This document shows, one piece after another, positions 25,501 through 35,160 of a DNA stretch of 43,522 nucleotides. The translations under genes and the position numbers were made by a program. This DNA is from Prevotellaceae bacterium. GTDB lineage: Bacteria; Bacteroidota; Bacteroidia; Bacteroidales; UBA932. Each line of letters starts with the position of its first letter. The first letter of the stretch is position 1. A model generated the notes under the pieces. That model saw nothing but the letters and a program-made list of their open reading frames with translations. It did not search any database and was not told where the DNA came from. Location: positions 1 to 43,522 of the forward strand of contig JAISLN010000203.1 in assembly GCA_031290835.1 (NCBI GenBank). Direction: 5' to 3'.

Positions 25501-25706
25501 TGCCCGTTCACGTCGGTGTTGGCGCCCAACCCCGACTGGTTTTTGGCGGCAACGCTGACGCCAATCAGCGGATTTCCCTTTTCGTCGGTTACGACGCCCG
25601 TAACTTCTACCTTTGTTGTGCTGCTCGAGCTGCTTGCTGTTTGCGCAGCGGCAGGTAGCGCCATACACATGGACGCCACCAAGGCTAATAGTATATTTTT
25701 TTTCAT
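22536..25706 (-). CDS. susC: SusC/RagA-family TonB-linked outer membrane protein
   Basis: 1056 aa; carboxypeptidase-like N-domain ([38 protein letters not shown]); plug [49 protein letters not shown]; C-term beta-barrel. Confidence 0.97.
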   Translation of the reverse strand: [1056 protein letters not shown]

Positions 25707-25715
25707 AGCGTTTAG

Positions 25716-27068
25716 TTATTGATATGATATTGTTCGGATGCGCCGATTTTTCTGGTCGGCCACGTAAAATGTTTTGGTATCCCCGTCGTACACAATGCCC
25801 CACGGCTGGTCAAACTGGGCTGTCCGCAGGTCGCCGTTTACTATCCCGTACTCCTTGGGGCGGCCGGCAAAGGTGGTAACAACGCCGTCGGGCGTGATTT
25901 TGCGGATGCACTGGTTCATGGCGTCGCAGAGGTAAAAGTTGTCGTACTCATCAAACGCGCCTTGGTGCGGCTTGTTAAAGAGGGCGCCCGAGCCGCTGCC
26001 ATCGGCGTAGCCCGACTTGTCGCGCTGCCCCACAAAAACGGCAACGGCGTTTTCCAGCGTGCGCTTTTGCTTGTTGTAGGTGGCTTTCCCCACGTAGTGC
26101 CGGTTGATGGACACGAGGTAGGCAAAGTCGCCGCTGGGCGCAAACTGGATGTTAAACTCCCAAGCGTTCTCGCCAAAACGGAATTGCTCCACGTAGTCCG
26201 TGCCGTTTTTCCACTCCGTGTTGTTGCGGTTTACAACTTTAAAGACCTGCGAGGCTTCGTAGCTGTTGAAGTAGTAGTCGTGGTCTATTGGGTGAAATGC
26301 GCCGCCGTTGCACTGCTTGGAGTTGGCTATACGAGTCCAGCTGGTAAAATTGTCGGTGCTGGTCAGCATGGCGTGCCCCATGTCCGTCCAGTTTCCGGCG
26401 TCGTTAACAATGTACATGGTGTCGTAGCCGGGCGTAAAGGCAATGGTGCGGGGGCGAGCCATGCCGTTGCCCGTGCGGAATTTGGTGGTTACCTTCCGGT
26501 TTTGGAGGTCAATGTAGCGCAGCCCGTTGTTTTCCTCAATCAGGTAGAGGTTTTTCTTGTCGTCAAAGGCCAGCCAGTAGGGCTCGTTGAACCTCGCTAT
26601 TTCAAATTCGCCGTCTATCACGGCGCCCTCCCTATTTTCGTTAACAAAGGCTCCCACCAGCTCTCCAACGAGATACTTCGGCGTGTAGTGAAATTGCTTG
26701 TCGTAGGTTACGCTTTGCTCACCTACGCCAATGGCGAGGTCGCAGAGTCCCGCATCGGGTCGCACCTGCGGCGGCACCAGCGCGTAGAGCACCGAGCCCG
26801 TGCTTCGTATCACCGCCGCCTTTTTTCCGCCTACGGTCAGGTTGATTTGCGAAACGTCGGTTCCAAAGTTGGAGCCGTAGAACAGCAGCTGCGTTGCCGC
26901 GCCGCCGCTATCGGGAGTAACCCTCTCCACCGTTAGCGGGAGGTTGGGGTCGTGCGGCACGGGCGTTTGGACGCTTTTCAGCGAATCCATGTTTACCTCG
27001 TCATCCTGGCACTGCGTGCACAAAGTGGGGAGGAGCAGTAGGGAAAGAATTAAAAGCTTGTTTTTCAT
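25716..27068 (-). CDS. IPT/TIG-domain and NHL-repeat lipoprotein (putative surface glycan-binding protein of the PUL)
   Basis: Start chosen at MKNKLLILSLLLLPTLCTQCQDDE (lipobox), 9 codons inside the ORF call; IPT LPLTVERVTPDSGGAATQLLFYGSNFG; NHL GYADGSGSGALFNKPHQGAFDEYDNFYLCDAMNQCIRKITPDGVVTTFAG; 9 bp from susC. Confidence 0.85.
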   Translation of the reverse strand: MKNKLLILSLLLLPTLCTQCQDDEVNMDSLKSVQTPVPHDPNLPLTVERVTPDSGGAATQLLFYGSNFGTDVSQINLTVGGKKAAVIRSTGSVLYALVPPQVRPDAGLCDLAIGVGEQSVTYDKQFHYTPKYLVGELVGAFVNENREGAVIDGEFEIARFNEPYWLAFDDKKNLYLIEENNGLRYIDLQNRKVTTKFRTGNGMARPRTIAFTPGYDTMYIVNDAGNWTDMGHAMLTSTDNFTSWTRIANSKQCNGGAFHPIDHDYYFNSYEASQVFKVVNRNNTEWKNGTDYVEQFRFGENAWEFNIQFAPSGDFAYLVSINRHYVGKATYNKQKRTLENAVAVFVGQRDKSGYADGSGSGALFNKPHQGAFDEYDNFYLCDAMNQCIRKITPDGVVTTFAGRPKEYGIVNGDLRTAQFDQPWGIVYDGDTKTFYVADQKNRRIRTISYQ

Positions 27069-27408
27069 AATTAAATCATTGTTTAGGTGATACAAAAATT
27101 TTGCTGCTTCATCGGTCGTTGCGCTCGCAGGAGCGCTGCGCGAGCAAGGGACAGCCTAAGCCCCCAAGCTCGACTTGTTTCAAGTCTTTTTTTCATAAAT
27201 CATTTTTTTGGGTGAATAAATGGTGGAGTAGGAAAACGTGGAGCACAGCGGTAAAATACCGTTGCCATTTGCGGTAGGCTTTACTGGGATTGGGATTGCT
27301 GGGAAAGGCATAAAAAAAGTGAATGGCCGAAAAAAATGGCCATTCACTGCAAAATAAAAACTCCAAGCTATTGCAAAACAGAAAAAAATTACATAACTTG
27401 CGGGTTTA

Positions 27409-27478
<70 letters not shown>

Positions 27479-27800
27479 ACCGCTATGCCCGGACGTATAG
27501 CGTCGGGAGTATTGGTAATATTATTTATGAAAAGTAAAGCGTCCATTTTACTATACATAGAAAATTTTGGTAGCTGATAGAAAAAATGCCCTAATAGTAG
27601 CTGCAAAAAAATTGCCCTATAAAAAAGTAACGGCAAAGGTGAGAAAGGTTTTGGAACAATCCAAATTTTTTAAGAGTTGTTTAGCACACGTTGCGTTAAA
27701 ATCCATCTTTTCAGCAAATACTTTTTACAAGTTAGCTGTTTTGGCTGTCGCTCCCAGCCGAAAAAGTTGTCCGAATTATGAATTTTCGCCCGCAGCCCGG

Positions 27801-29009
27801 TTATTCGCATAGCCATTTCCAAGCCGGCACAACCTCTACTGTTGCTCCGTTTTCTTCAAACTTATCCGCCTGATTTAGGGTGGCTATCTGTCCGTAGGCA
27901 AGGCCAAAGGCCTGCATTGCCTGCCTCAAGCCGCCTAACTCCCGCTCAAAATTTTCGTCCGTAAGCTGCAAGCAAACCTGTATTGCTTTTGTTACCGCAT
28001 TTTTTTCGAGCACAATAAAATCACATTCGCCCTTTGCCCTAAAGTAAAACAGCTCTTTGTAGCGGCGGCGTAAGTGCAAAAAGGCAAGATTCTCAAACCG
28101 TCTGCCGCTGTTTTCGGTGGTGGAGATGGCGTTTTGGGTGTACAAGCCCAAATCCATTGTGTAAACTTTCTTTGGGTTTCGCGCCTGCACCTTTAGCGAA
28201 TGGCTGAATATCGGCACAAAATCGAACAGGAAAGCGTCTTTCAAATACGAAAAATACTCCAAAAACGTACTCGGCGACTTTACGCCAAAAATTTCTACCA
28301 TTTTGCTGGCCGTAACCGTGTTGCCGATATTGGTGAGCAAAAAAACTGCAAGCTGGCGCAGCGAGGCAATATCGCGCACGGCGTGGCGAGCTGCAATATC
28401 GCGCCACAGAATATCGTCTATCAGTGCGCTCAAAATACCCGCAAATTCGGTTTTTACGTACTCCGGGATGCCGCCCGAATGCAGGTAGCTTTCAACCGAT
28501 TCGCGGCTGTTCTTTTTTCCCAAAAAATGGATGTATTCGGTGTATGAAAACGGAAACAGCTCAATAGACAAGTGCCTTCCGGTAAGGTGAGTGCCCATTT
28601 CGGCGCTCAGCATGGATGCGTTGGAGCCGGTAACAAAAACCGTATATTTTTCGCGCAGCAGCTGATTTACGTACAGCTCCCAGCCGCGCACCAGCTGAAT
28701 TTCGTCAAAAAATACAGTCTTTACCCCTCTTTTGCCGATTTCGTTGTGCAGGCGCACAAAATCGCCCGTTTCAAAAGCCGACAGGCGAATATCATCGAAG
28801 TGCAGATAAAAAGCGTTTCCGTATTTTTGGCGCAAAAGTTGCAGCAGGAGCGTACTTTTCCCGGAGCGGCGAATGCCGGTAATAATCGTTGCGAAAGCTG
28901 GTAAAACGGGTATTTGCGCCAATATTTCGCGCTCAAAACCGGCGTCTCCTTTTTGAAATTCAGCCCACTGTGCATCTATGACGTTTGCTATTTCTTCTTG
29001 CCGTAACAT
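27801..29009 (-). CDS. AAA ATPase with DUF4143-like C-terminal domain (copy 1)
   Basis: Walker A GIRRSGKSTLLLQLL; VFFDEIQLVRGWELYVNQLL; VTGSNASMLSAEMGTHLTGR; start moved to MLRQEEIANVIDAQW. Confidence 0.9.
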   Translation of the reverse strand: MLRQEEIANVIDAQWAEFQKGDAGFEREILAQIPVLPAFATIITGIRRSGKSTLLLQLLRQKYGNAFYLHFDDIRLSAFETGDFVRLHNEIGKRGVKTVFFDEIQLVRGWELYVNQLLREKYTVFVTGSNASMLSAEMGTHLTGRHLSIELFPFSYTEYIHFLGKKNSRESVESYLHSGGIPEYVKTEFAGILSALIDDILWRDIAARHAVRDIASLRQLAVFLLTNIGNTVTASKMVEIFGVKSPSTFLEYFSYLKDAFLFDFVPIFSHSLKVQARNPKKVYTMDLGLYTQNAISTTENSGRRFENLAFLHLRRRYKELFYFRAKGECDFIVLEKNAVTKAIQVCLQLTDENFERELGGLRQAMQAFGLAYGQIATLNQADKFEENGATVEVVPAWKWLCE

Positions 29010-29114
29010 GTTGATGAAAATTAATTTGCAGCAAAGATGCAATAATTTTCGATGCTATCAAAAAAAATCTTCCAATGCTATTGGAAGATTTCTTTCGGTG
29101 GCGTCAAAACAATT

Positions 29115-29993
29115 TTACTGCTTTCCTTCTGTGGCCACCTCTCGGTTTACCTTTTTCACCAGCCCTTGCAGCACGTTGCCCGGCCCCAGCTCCACAAAGT
29201 GTTCGGCGCCGTCGGCGAGCATGTTCTGCACTATTTGCGTCCAGCGCACGGGGGCGGTCAGCTGGGCAATCAGGTTTTTCTTTATGGCTTCGGGGTCTGT
29301 TTGCGGCTTGGCGTCCACGTTTTGGTAGATGGGGCAGCGGGGTGCGCTGAAGCGCGTTGCCGCAATGGCGGCCTCCAGCTCCACCTTGGCAGGCTCCATG
29401 AGCGGCGAGTGAAACGCCCCGCCAACGTTGAGCTTCAGCGCGCGCTTGGCGCCTGCGGCGGTCAACTTTTCGCAGGCCTGCTCCACGCCCTCAACGCTGC
29501 CCGAAATAACGAGCTGTCCGGGGCAGTTGTAGTTGGCGGCTACCACCACCTCGTCAACCTCTGCGCAGATTTTTTCTACCACCTCATCCGCCAAGCCGAG
29601 TATGGCTGCCATGGTAGAGGGCTCCTTTTCGCAGGCTTTTTGCATAGCCAAGGCTCGCTGCGACACCAGCTTTAGCCCGTCCTCAAAGGTCATGGCGCCT
29701 GCCGCCACCAGCGCCGAAAATTCACCCAGCGAGTGCCCTGCCGCCATGTCGGGGGCAAAATCGCTCAGCGACTTTGCCAAAACTACGGAGTGCAGAAAAA
29801 TAGCCGGCTGCGTAACGCGGGTTTGCTTCAAGCTTTCGGCGCTACCCTCAAACATGAGGTCGGTGATGCGAAACCCCAAAATGTCGTTGGCCTGCTCAAA
29901 TAGCTCCCTGTTTTGGGCGGCGCCATGGTACAAATCCTTGCCCATGCCCACAAATTGTGCGCCTTGCCCGGGAAAAATGTATGCTTTTTTCAT
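29115..29993 (-). CDS. fabD: Malonyl CoA-acyl carrier protein transacylase
   Basis: 292 aa; AYIFPGQGAQFVGMGKDLY; MAAGHSLGEFSALVAAG (GHSLGE); ELGPGNVLQGLVKK. Confidence 0.97.
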   Translation of the reverse strand: MKKAYIFPGQGAQFVGMGKDLYHGAAQNRELFEQANDILGFRITDLMFEGSAESLKQTRVTQPAIFLHSVVLAKSLSDFAPDMAAGHSLGEFSALVAAGAMTFEDGLKLVSQRALAMQKACEKEPSTMAAILGLADEVVEKICAEVDEVVVAANYNCPGQLVISGSVEGVEQACEKLTAAGAKRALKLNVGGAFHSPLMEPAKVELEAAIAATRFSAPRCPIYQNVDAKPQTDPEAIKKNLIAQLTAPVRWTQIVQNMLADGAEHFVELGPGNVLQGLVKKVNREVATEGKQ

Positions 29994-30119
29994 CTTTTAT
30001 ACAGTTTTGTTTTTAGTAAAAAATAGAGCCGCAAAAGTAAGCAATTTTTTCGTACGCGGGCATTATCCGGCGCTACGAACGCTGCTTGCCGTACGCCAAA
30101 AGGAAATTTTTAGCTGAAA

Positions 30120-31319
30120 TTACAGTATCAGCGAGCTGTCGCCGTAGCTCAAAAATCTGAAGTCGTGCTCCAGCGCGTAGCGGTATATCTCCCTCCAGCG
30201 GTCTCCCGTCATGGCGGCAACAAGGAGTAGAAGGGTGCTTTGCGGCTGGTGAAAGTTGGTCACCATACCCCGAATTATGCGAAAGCGGTAGGGTGGCGCT
30301 ATCAAAATTTGGGTGCTCGCCGAAATGGAGCTTAATCCATTATTTTTCAGGTAATTAATTAGTTTATCAACAATGGTTGATGACTTTATTTTACCGCTAT
30401 TTTCATACGGCATCCATTGCCCTATATTGCTTTGCAGTATATTTTTATCCAATAGATTAAGCCCAATAAAATAGATGCTTTCAAGGCATCTTGCCGAGGT
30501 GGTGCCAACTGCCACTATTTTGCCGAGATGCTGCCGCAGCTGCATGAGCGCCTCGAGGCTCACCTCAAAATGCTCGGCGTGCATTTCATGATTCTCTATG
30601 GTGCTTGCTTTTACGGGTTTAAAAGTTCCCGCCCCAACGTGAAGCGTTACTTCAGCTGTATTTATACCTTTGCTTTTCAGCTCGTTCAGCACGCTTGGGG
30701 TGAAGTGTAACCCTGCCGTTGGGGCTGCTACCGACCCTTTGTACTTTGAGTAGATAGTTTGGTAGCGCTCATAGTCAGCATTTTCTGTAGGGCGGTGCAG
30801 GTAGGGCGGAATGGGCAGCACGCCGGAAATTTCGAGCACCTCGGCAAAGGTCAGCTCCGGGTTGTCCCACGAAAACTTCACGACAGCTTCCCCGTTCATC
30901 ACGCTTAACTTTTTGGCGGATAGGGTGTAGGTATTGCCGTTGTGCATAAAAGGTAGAAGTAAACTTTCCTCCTTCCAGCGCTTAAGGTTGCCCACGGCGC
31001 ACACCCAGCTGCATTCAACCCTTGCTGCAAGCGACAGCATATAGCTATTTGGATGGCAAGGCTCTAAGCAAAAAACCTCTACCGCCGCGCCGGTGCTGCG
31101 CCTGAAGATTATCCGGGCGCGAATGACCTTGGTGTTGTTAAAAACCAGCAGCGTTCCCTGTGGCAGCAGGTCGGGCAGGCGGGCAAAAACGGTTTCGCTA
31201 ATGGAGCTATCCCTAAAAACCAGCAGCTTCGACGCATCTCGTTGGGGCAAAGGGTACTTTGCAATACGTTCGTCGGGAAGCGCGTAGCTGTAGTCGGCTA
31301 TGTGGATTTGTGGAATCAT
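30120..31319 (-). CDS. queA: S-adenosylmethionine:tRNA ribosyltransferase-isomerase
   Basis: Start at MIPQIHIADYSYALPDERIAKYPLPQRDASKLLVF; VFNNTKVIRARI; APTAGLHFTPSVL; HVGAGTFKPVK; MVTNFHQPQSTLLLLVAAMTG. Confidence 0.96.
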   Translation of the reverse strand: MIPQIHIADYSYALPDERIAKYPLPQRDASKLLVFRDSSISETVFARLPDLLPQGTLLVFNNTKVIRARIIFRRSTGAAVEVFCLEPCHPNSYMLSLAARVECSWVCAVGNLKRWKEESLLLPFMHNGNTYTLSAKKLSVMNGEAVVKFSWDNPELTFAEVLEISGVLPIPPYLHRPTENADYERYQTIYSKYKGSVAAPTAGLHFTPSVLNELKSKGINTAEVTLHVGAGTFKPVKASTIENHEMHAEHFEVSLEALMQLRQHLGKIVAVGTTSARCLESIYFIGLNLLDKNILQSNIGQWMPYENSGKIKSSTIVDKLINYLKNNGLSSISASTQILIAPPYRFRIIRGMVTNFHQPQSTLLLLVAAMTGDRWREIYRYALEHDFRFLSYGDSSLIL

Positions 31320-31322
31320 TTT

Positions 31323-31354
31323 TTTGTTATAGTAGGGCAAAATTACTACATTTG
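31323..31354 (+). promoter_or_regulatory. Putative Bacteroidetes-type promoter (TTTG-N20-TAcaTTTG) for the ABC transporter genes
   Basis: -33-like TTTG at 31323-31326, -7-like TACATTTG at 31347-31354; CDS starts 31375. Confidence 0.7.
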
Positions 31355-31374
31355 CACGAAAACTAAAAAATACC

Positions 31375-32301
31375 ATGAGCTATATTTTACAAGCACAGGA
31401 TATTGTTAAGCAGTACGTGGGGCATCGTGCGCTGGACAAGGTGAGCATTGCCGTGCCGCGCGGCAGCATTTTTGGGCTTTTGGGTCCAAACGGCGCCGGG
31501 AAAACCACGCTTATCCGAATTATTACCCGCATTACTGCCCCCGATAGCGGAGCTATCTACTTTGATGGCAACAAAATGCAGGAAAGTGATGTGTATCGTA
31601 TAGGTTACCTGCCGGAGGAGCGCGGGCTGTACAAAAAAATGAAGGTGGGAGAGCAGGCGCTCTACCTGGCGCAGCTCAAGGGGCTTTCGGTAGGTGAAGC
31701 AAGAAGAAGGCTAAGGCATTGGTTTACAAAGCTCGATATTATGCCTTGGTGGAATAAAAAGGTCGAAGAGCTGTCAAAAGGTATGGCGCAAAAGGTGCAG
31801 TTTGCCGTAACGGTGCTGCACGAGCCTAAGCTGCTCATCTTTGACGAGCCGTTCAGCGGTTTTGACCCGATTAACACGGAGATACTTAAATCGGAAATAC
31901 TTGCACTTCGCGAAAAGGGTAGCACCATCGTTTTTTCAACGCACAACATGGCTTCGGTGGAGGAGCTGTGCGATAGCTTAGCGCTCATCGACAAAGGGCG
32001 CTGCGTGCTGCACGGTGCGCTCAACGAGGTGCGCAGCAGCTACGGCGATTTGCAGTACGAGCTGCGCTACGCGGGCGATAGCAAAAAATTTGCGTCGGCG
32101 CTTGCGCCCGGCTTTACGGTTGGCGAGCAACGGCAGGAGGCAGGGTTGCAGGTAGCCATCGTGAAAGCCACCGGCGAAGCTGATGCCAACAGCTTAATAC
32201 AAAGCGTATCAAATGCGGTAAGCATAGAGTACTTTGCGCGCCTCACGCCAAGCATGAACGACATTTTTATTGCAGCGGTAACAAAGAAAAGCGAAGAATA
32301 A
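31375..32301 (+). CDS. ABC transporter ATP-binding protein (NatA-like)
   Basis: Walker A GLLGPNGAGKTTLIRI; signature ELSKGMAQKVQ; Walker B LLIFDEPFSGFDP; DUF4162-like C-term. Confidence 0.95.
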   Translation: MSYILQAQDIVKQYVGHRALDKVSIAVPRGSIFGLLGPNGAGKTTLIRIITRITAPDSGAIYFDGNKMQESDVYRIGYLPEERGLYKKMKVGEQALYLAQLKGLSVGEARRRLRHWFTKLDIMPWWNKKVEELSKGMAQKVQFAVTVLHEPKLLIFDEPFSGFDPINTEILKSEILALREKGSTIVFSTHNMASVEELCDSLALIDKGRCVLHGALNEVRSSYGDLQYELRYAGDSKKFASALAPGFTVGEQRQEAGLQVAIVKATGEADANSLIQSVSNAVSIEYFARLTPSMNDIFIAAVTKKSEE

Positions 32302-32316
32302 AAGAAATTTAGCATT

Positions 32317-33642
32317 ATGAAAAAAATATTTTTAGTAGCCAGACGGGAATTTTCCGTGCGCGTGCATAAAAAATCGTTTTTTGTGCTCACGCTTTTAGCG
32401 CCGGTGCTCATGGCGCTGTTGATCACCATTCCGGTCATTATCATGAGCCTCAAGAGCGGCGATACCAACGTGATAGCGGTAATTGACGACGCCCGTTCGT
32501 TCGATACCGTGCTGGTTTCCGGCAGTACGCTTCGCTTTGTGCTGTTGGAGGAGAACACCAACGTAGCCGATGTGCGCAAAAATTTTGACGCGCTGGGCTA
32601 CTACGCTTTGCTTCACATTGGCGAGCTGAACGATAGCGGCGAGCCGCAAATGCTGAAATTTTACTCCACCAAGCAGGTGAGCCTCGAGGTGCAGCAGCAG
32701 GTAGCCGGCATGCTGTCGCGCGAGGTGGAGCAGCGCAAGCTCCGCGCGTACAACATTCCGCAGCTGGAGCAAATCATGCAGGATGTACGCGCCAACCTGC
32801 ACGCAACCACCGTAAAGTGGGGCGACAACGGTGCAGAGCAAAATACGCACGCCGGCGTTGCAATGGGCGTCTCCTACGCGGCAGCTTTTTTTGTTTACAT
32901 ATTCATTTTCATGTTTGGCGGCATGGTTATGCGCGGCGTTATTGAGGAAAAGGTGAGCCGCATAGTAGAGGTTATTGTGTCGTCCGTCAAGCCGTTTCAG
33001 CTGATGATGGGCAAAATACTTGGGGTAGCGGCGGTGGGGCTGCTACAGTTTACGCTGTGGATTTTGCTCACGCTGTTGCTTGTAAGCGTATTGGGGGTAG
33101 TTCTCACGCCCGCCAACCTTATCGGCACGTTGGAGAGCGCCAATGCCGGCAATCTCCCCATGCCCCTATCCGGATTGTCCGGAGGTGGCGGGCTGCACCT
33201 GCTCAGCTACTTGTCCGGCTTCAACTTTGCGTGGATTGCCGCTTGCTTTGTGCTCTTTTTCCTTGGCGGCTACCTGCTCTACTCGTCGCTGTTTGCCGCG
33301 GTGGGATCGGCAGTTGAAGCCGAATCGGACACGCAGCAGCTCATGATGCCCATTACCCTGCCGCTGATAGTGGCCATATTTGTTATGCTCAACACATTTC
33401 GCTACCCCGACAGCGCACTCTCGTTTTGGTTTTCCATCATTCCGTTCACCTCGCCCGTGGTCATGATGGCGCGCATACCGTTTGACGTACCCGTGTGGCA
33501 GGTAGCGCTGTCGCTGGGCGTGCTTTACGCCACCTTTATCGGCATAGTGTGGGTATCGGGCAGGATTTACCGCGTTGGCATACTGATGTACGGCAAAAAG
33601 CCAAGCTTCAAGGAAATGTGGAAGTGGATAAGGTACCGGTAA
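32317..33642 (+). CDS. ABC transporter permease (NatB-like)
   Basis: 441 aa; KIFLVARREFSVRVHKKSFFVLTLLAPVLMALL; VMRGVIEEKVSRIVEVIVSSVKPFQLMMGKILGVAAVGLLQF. Confidence 0.94.
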   Translation: MKKIFLVARREFSVRVHKKSFFVLTLLAPVLMALLITIPVIIMSLKSGDTNVIAVIDDARSFDTVLVSGSTLRFVLLEENTNVADVRKNFDALGYYALLHIGELNDSGEPQMLKFYSTKQVSLEVQQQVAGMLSREVEQRKLRAYNIPQLEQIMQDVRANLHATTVKWGDNGAEQNTHAGVAMGVSYAAAFFVYIFIFMFGGMVMRGVIEEKVSRIVEVIVSSVKPFQLMMGKILGVAAVGLLQFTLWILLTLLLVSVLGVVLTPANLIGTLESANAGNLPMPLSGLSGGGGLHLLSYLSGFNFAWIAACFVLFFLGGYLLYSSLFAAVGSAVEAESDTQQLMMPITLPLIVAIFVMLNTFRYPDSALSFWFSIIPFTSPVVMMARIPFDVPVWQVALSLGVLYATFIGIVWVSGRIYRVGILMYGKKPSFKEMWKWIRYR

Positions 33643-33724
33643 AAAATAGCCGTGTTTTGGGGGTAATGGTATATTTTTTCCAACAAATGGAGAATTATTA
33701 TCTTTATCCACAATTCGGCGGGCA

Positions 33725-33747
33725 ATCAACGAGTATCACAAAATCAC
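33725..33747 (+). repeat. Flanking direct repeat A copy 1 (ATCAACGAGTATCACAAAATCAC)
   Basis: 22/23 match to 35221-35243. Confidence 0.85.
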
Positions 33748-33778
33748 CATTTATTTAGCATAAATTCAAGAGAAAAGT

Positions 33779-33786
33779 GTATCTTT
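33779..33786 (+). promoter_or_regulatory. Putative -7 element TATCTTTG
   Basis: Matches Bacteroidetes TAnnTTTG; 56 bp upstream of the ATPase CDS. Confidence 0.5.
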
Positions 33787-33841
33787 GCAGCGATATTTTT
33801 TGGAGAAAAATGTATTTCATAGCCAATAAATTGAGAGAAAA

Positions 33842-35137
33842 ATGTATCGTACAAGGATTAACGATTTAGTTAAATGGAAATTAGCAAAAAAGCGAAAACC
33901 ACTTATATTTCTTGGGGCAAGGCAAGTGGGCAAAACTTGGCTTATTCAAGAGTTTGGCAAAACAGCATACAAGCAAACGGCGTATATCAATTTTGAGCTT
34001 CCGAATGCCCCGAAAAGTCTGTTTGAAGTTGATTTTGATGCAGATAGAATTATTACAGTGCTGAATGCGTACTGCAAAATAAAAATCAATGCCGCAGACA
34101 CTTTGCTTGTTTTTGACGAAATTCAAGCCGCCCCCAAAGGTATTACTGCTTTGAAATATTTTTACGAAAATGCACCTGAATATCATATAATTGCGGCAGG
34201 CTCGCTGTTGGGAGTAAGCATACACCCGGATGAGTCATTCCCTGTTGGTAAAGTGGATTTTATGAAGCTTTACCCGATGTCGTTTACTGAATTTTTGCTT
34301 GCGATGGGCGAAACAGGAGTTGCCGAGCTTTTGGAAAAAAGAGATTTGGCCAATCTCAATTTCTTTAATGCAAAGTTAATAAATCTTTTACGCTACTATC
34401 TATACGTTGGCGGCATGCCCGAAGCCGTTGAAGAATTTGCTGAAAACCGCGATTGGCAGCAAGTTCGCAAAATTCAGCATCAAATACTTGAATCCTACCG
34501 CAACGATTTTTCAAAGCATGCGCCAAGAGACGTCCTGCCGCGCATAAATATGGTTTGGGAGAGCATCCCCGCTCAGCTGTCAAAAGAAAACAAAAAATTC
34601 GTTTTCGGCGTTATCAAAGAAGGTGCAAGAGCAAAGAGCTTTGAGCTGGCAATTCAGTGGCTTACCGACGCCGGGCTGCTGCACAAGGTGTACAATACTT
34701 CAAAACCTGCGCTTCCGCTTGTTGCCTATCAGGATTTGTCGGCCTTCAAGCTTTTTCATAACGACGTCGGCTTGTTGAGCGCAATGTCGCGATTAAACGC
34801 TAAAATCATAGCCGATGGAAACGCCATTTTTGAAGAGTTCAAAGGAGCTTTGGCAGAACAGTATGTTTTCCAGCAGCTCATTCAAAAGGAAGAGCTTGCT
34901 ATTTACTATCACACATTTGACAGGAGTAAGTATGAGCTTGATTTTCTCGTACAAAGCAATGAAAATGGGCTCATACCTATTGAAGTAAAAGCGGGCAAAA
35001 ATCTTCAGGCAGCAAGCTTCAAGCTTTTTTGTCAAAAGTACAATCCCCCAAGAGCCATCCGCACTTCTCTGGCCGATTACAAAGAAGAGGAGAGGATGAC
35101 AAACATGCCGTTGTATGCTATCGGTTGTAATTTTTAA
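33842..35137 (+). CDS. AAA ATPase with DUF4143-like C-terminal domain (copy 2)
   Basis: FLGARQVGKTWLIQEFG; LLVFDEIQAAPKGITALKYFYENAPEYHIIAAGSLLG; ELDFLVQSNENGLIPIEVKAGKN. Confidence 0.93.
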   Translation: MYRTRINDLVKWKLAKKRKPLIFLGARQVGKTWLIQEFGKTAYKQTAYINFELPNAPKSLFEVDFDADRIITVLNAYCKIKINAADTLLVFDEIQAAPKGITALKYFYENAPEYHIIAAGSLLGVSIHPDESFPVGKVDFMKLYPMSFTEFLLAMGETGVAELLEKRDLANLNFFNAKLINLLRYYLYVGGMPEAVEEFAENRDWQQVRKIQHQILESYRNDFSKHAPRDVLPRINMVWESIPAQLSKENKKFVFGVIKEGARAKSFELAIQWLTDAGLLHKVYNTSKPALPLVAYQDLSAFKLFHNDVGLLSAMSRLNAKIIADGNAIFEEFKGALAEQYVFQQLIQKEELAIYYHTFDRSKYELDFLVQSNENGLIPIEVKAGKNLQAASFKLFCQKYNPPRAIRTSLADYKEEERMTNMPLYAIGCNF

Positions 35138-35160
35138 CTCCTGATTTCCTAACCCTCCAT
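35122..35160 (+). repeat. Flanking direct repeat B copy 1
   Basis: tcggttgtaatttttaactcctgatttcctaaccctccat, ~35/40 with 36591-36629. Confidence 0.75.

Noticed and set aside
27171-27193. Terminator-like hairpin GACTTG-TTT-CAAGTC followed by T7
   Set aside because: Reads as a terminator only on the plus strand, where no upstream plus-strand gene is present; stem only 6 bp.
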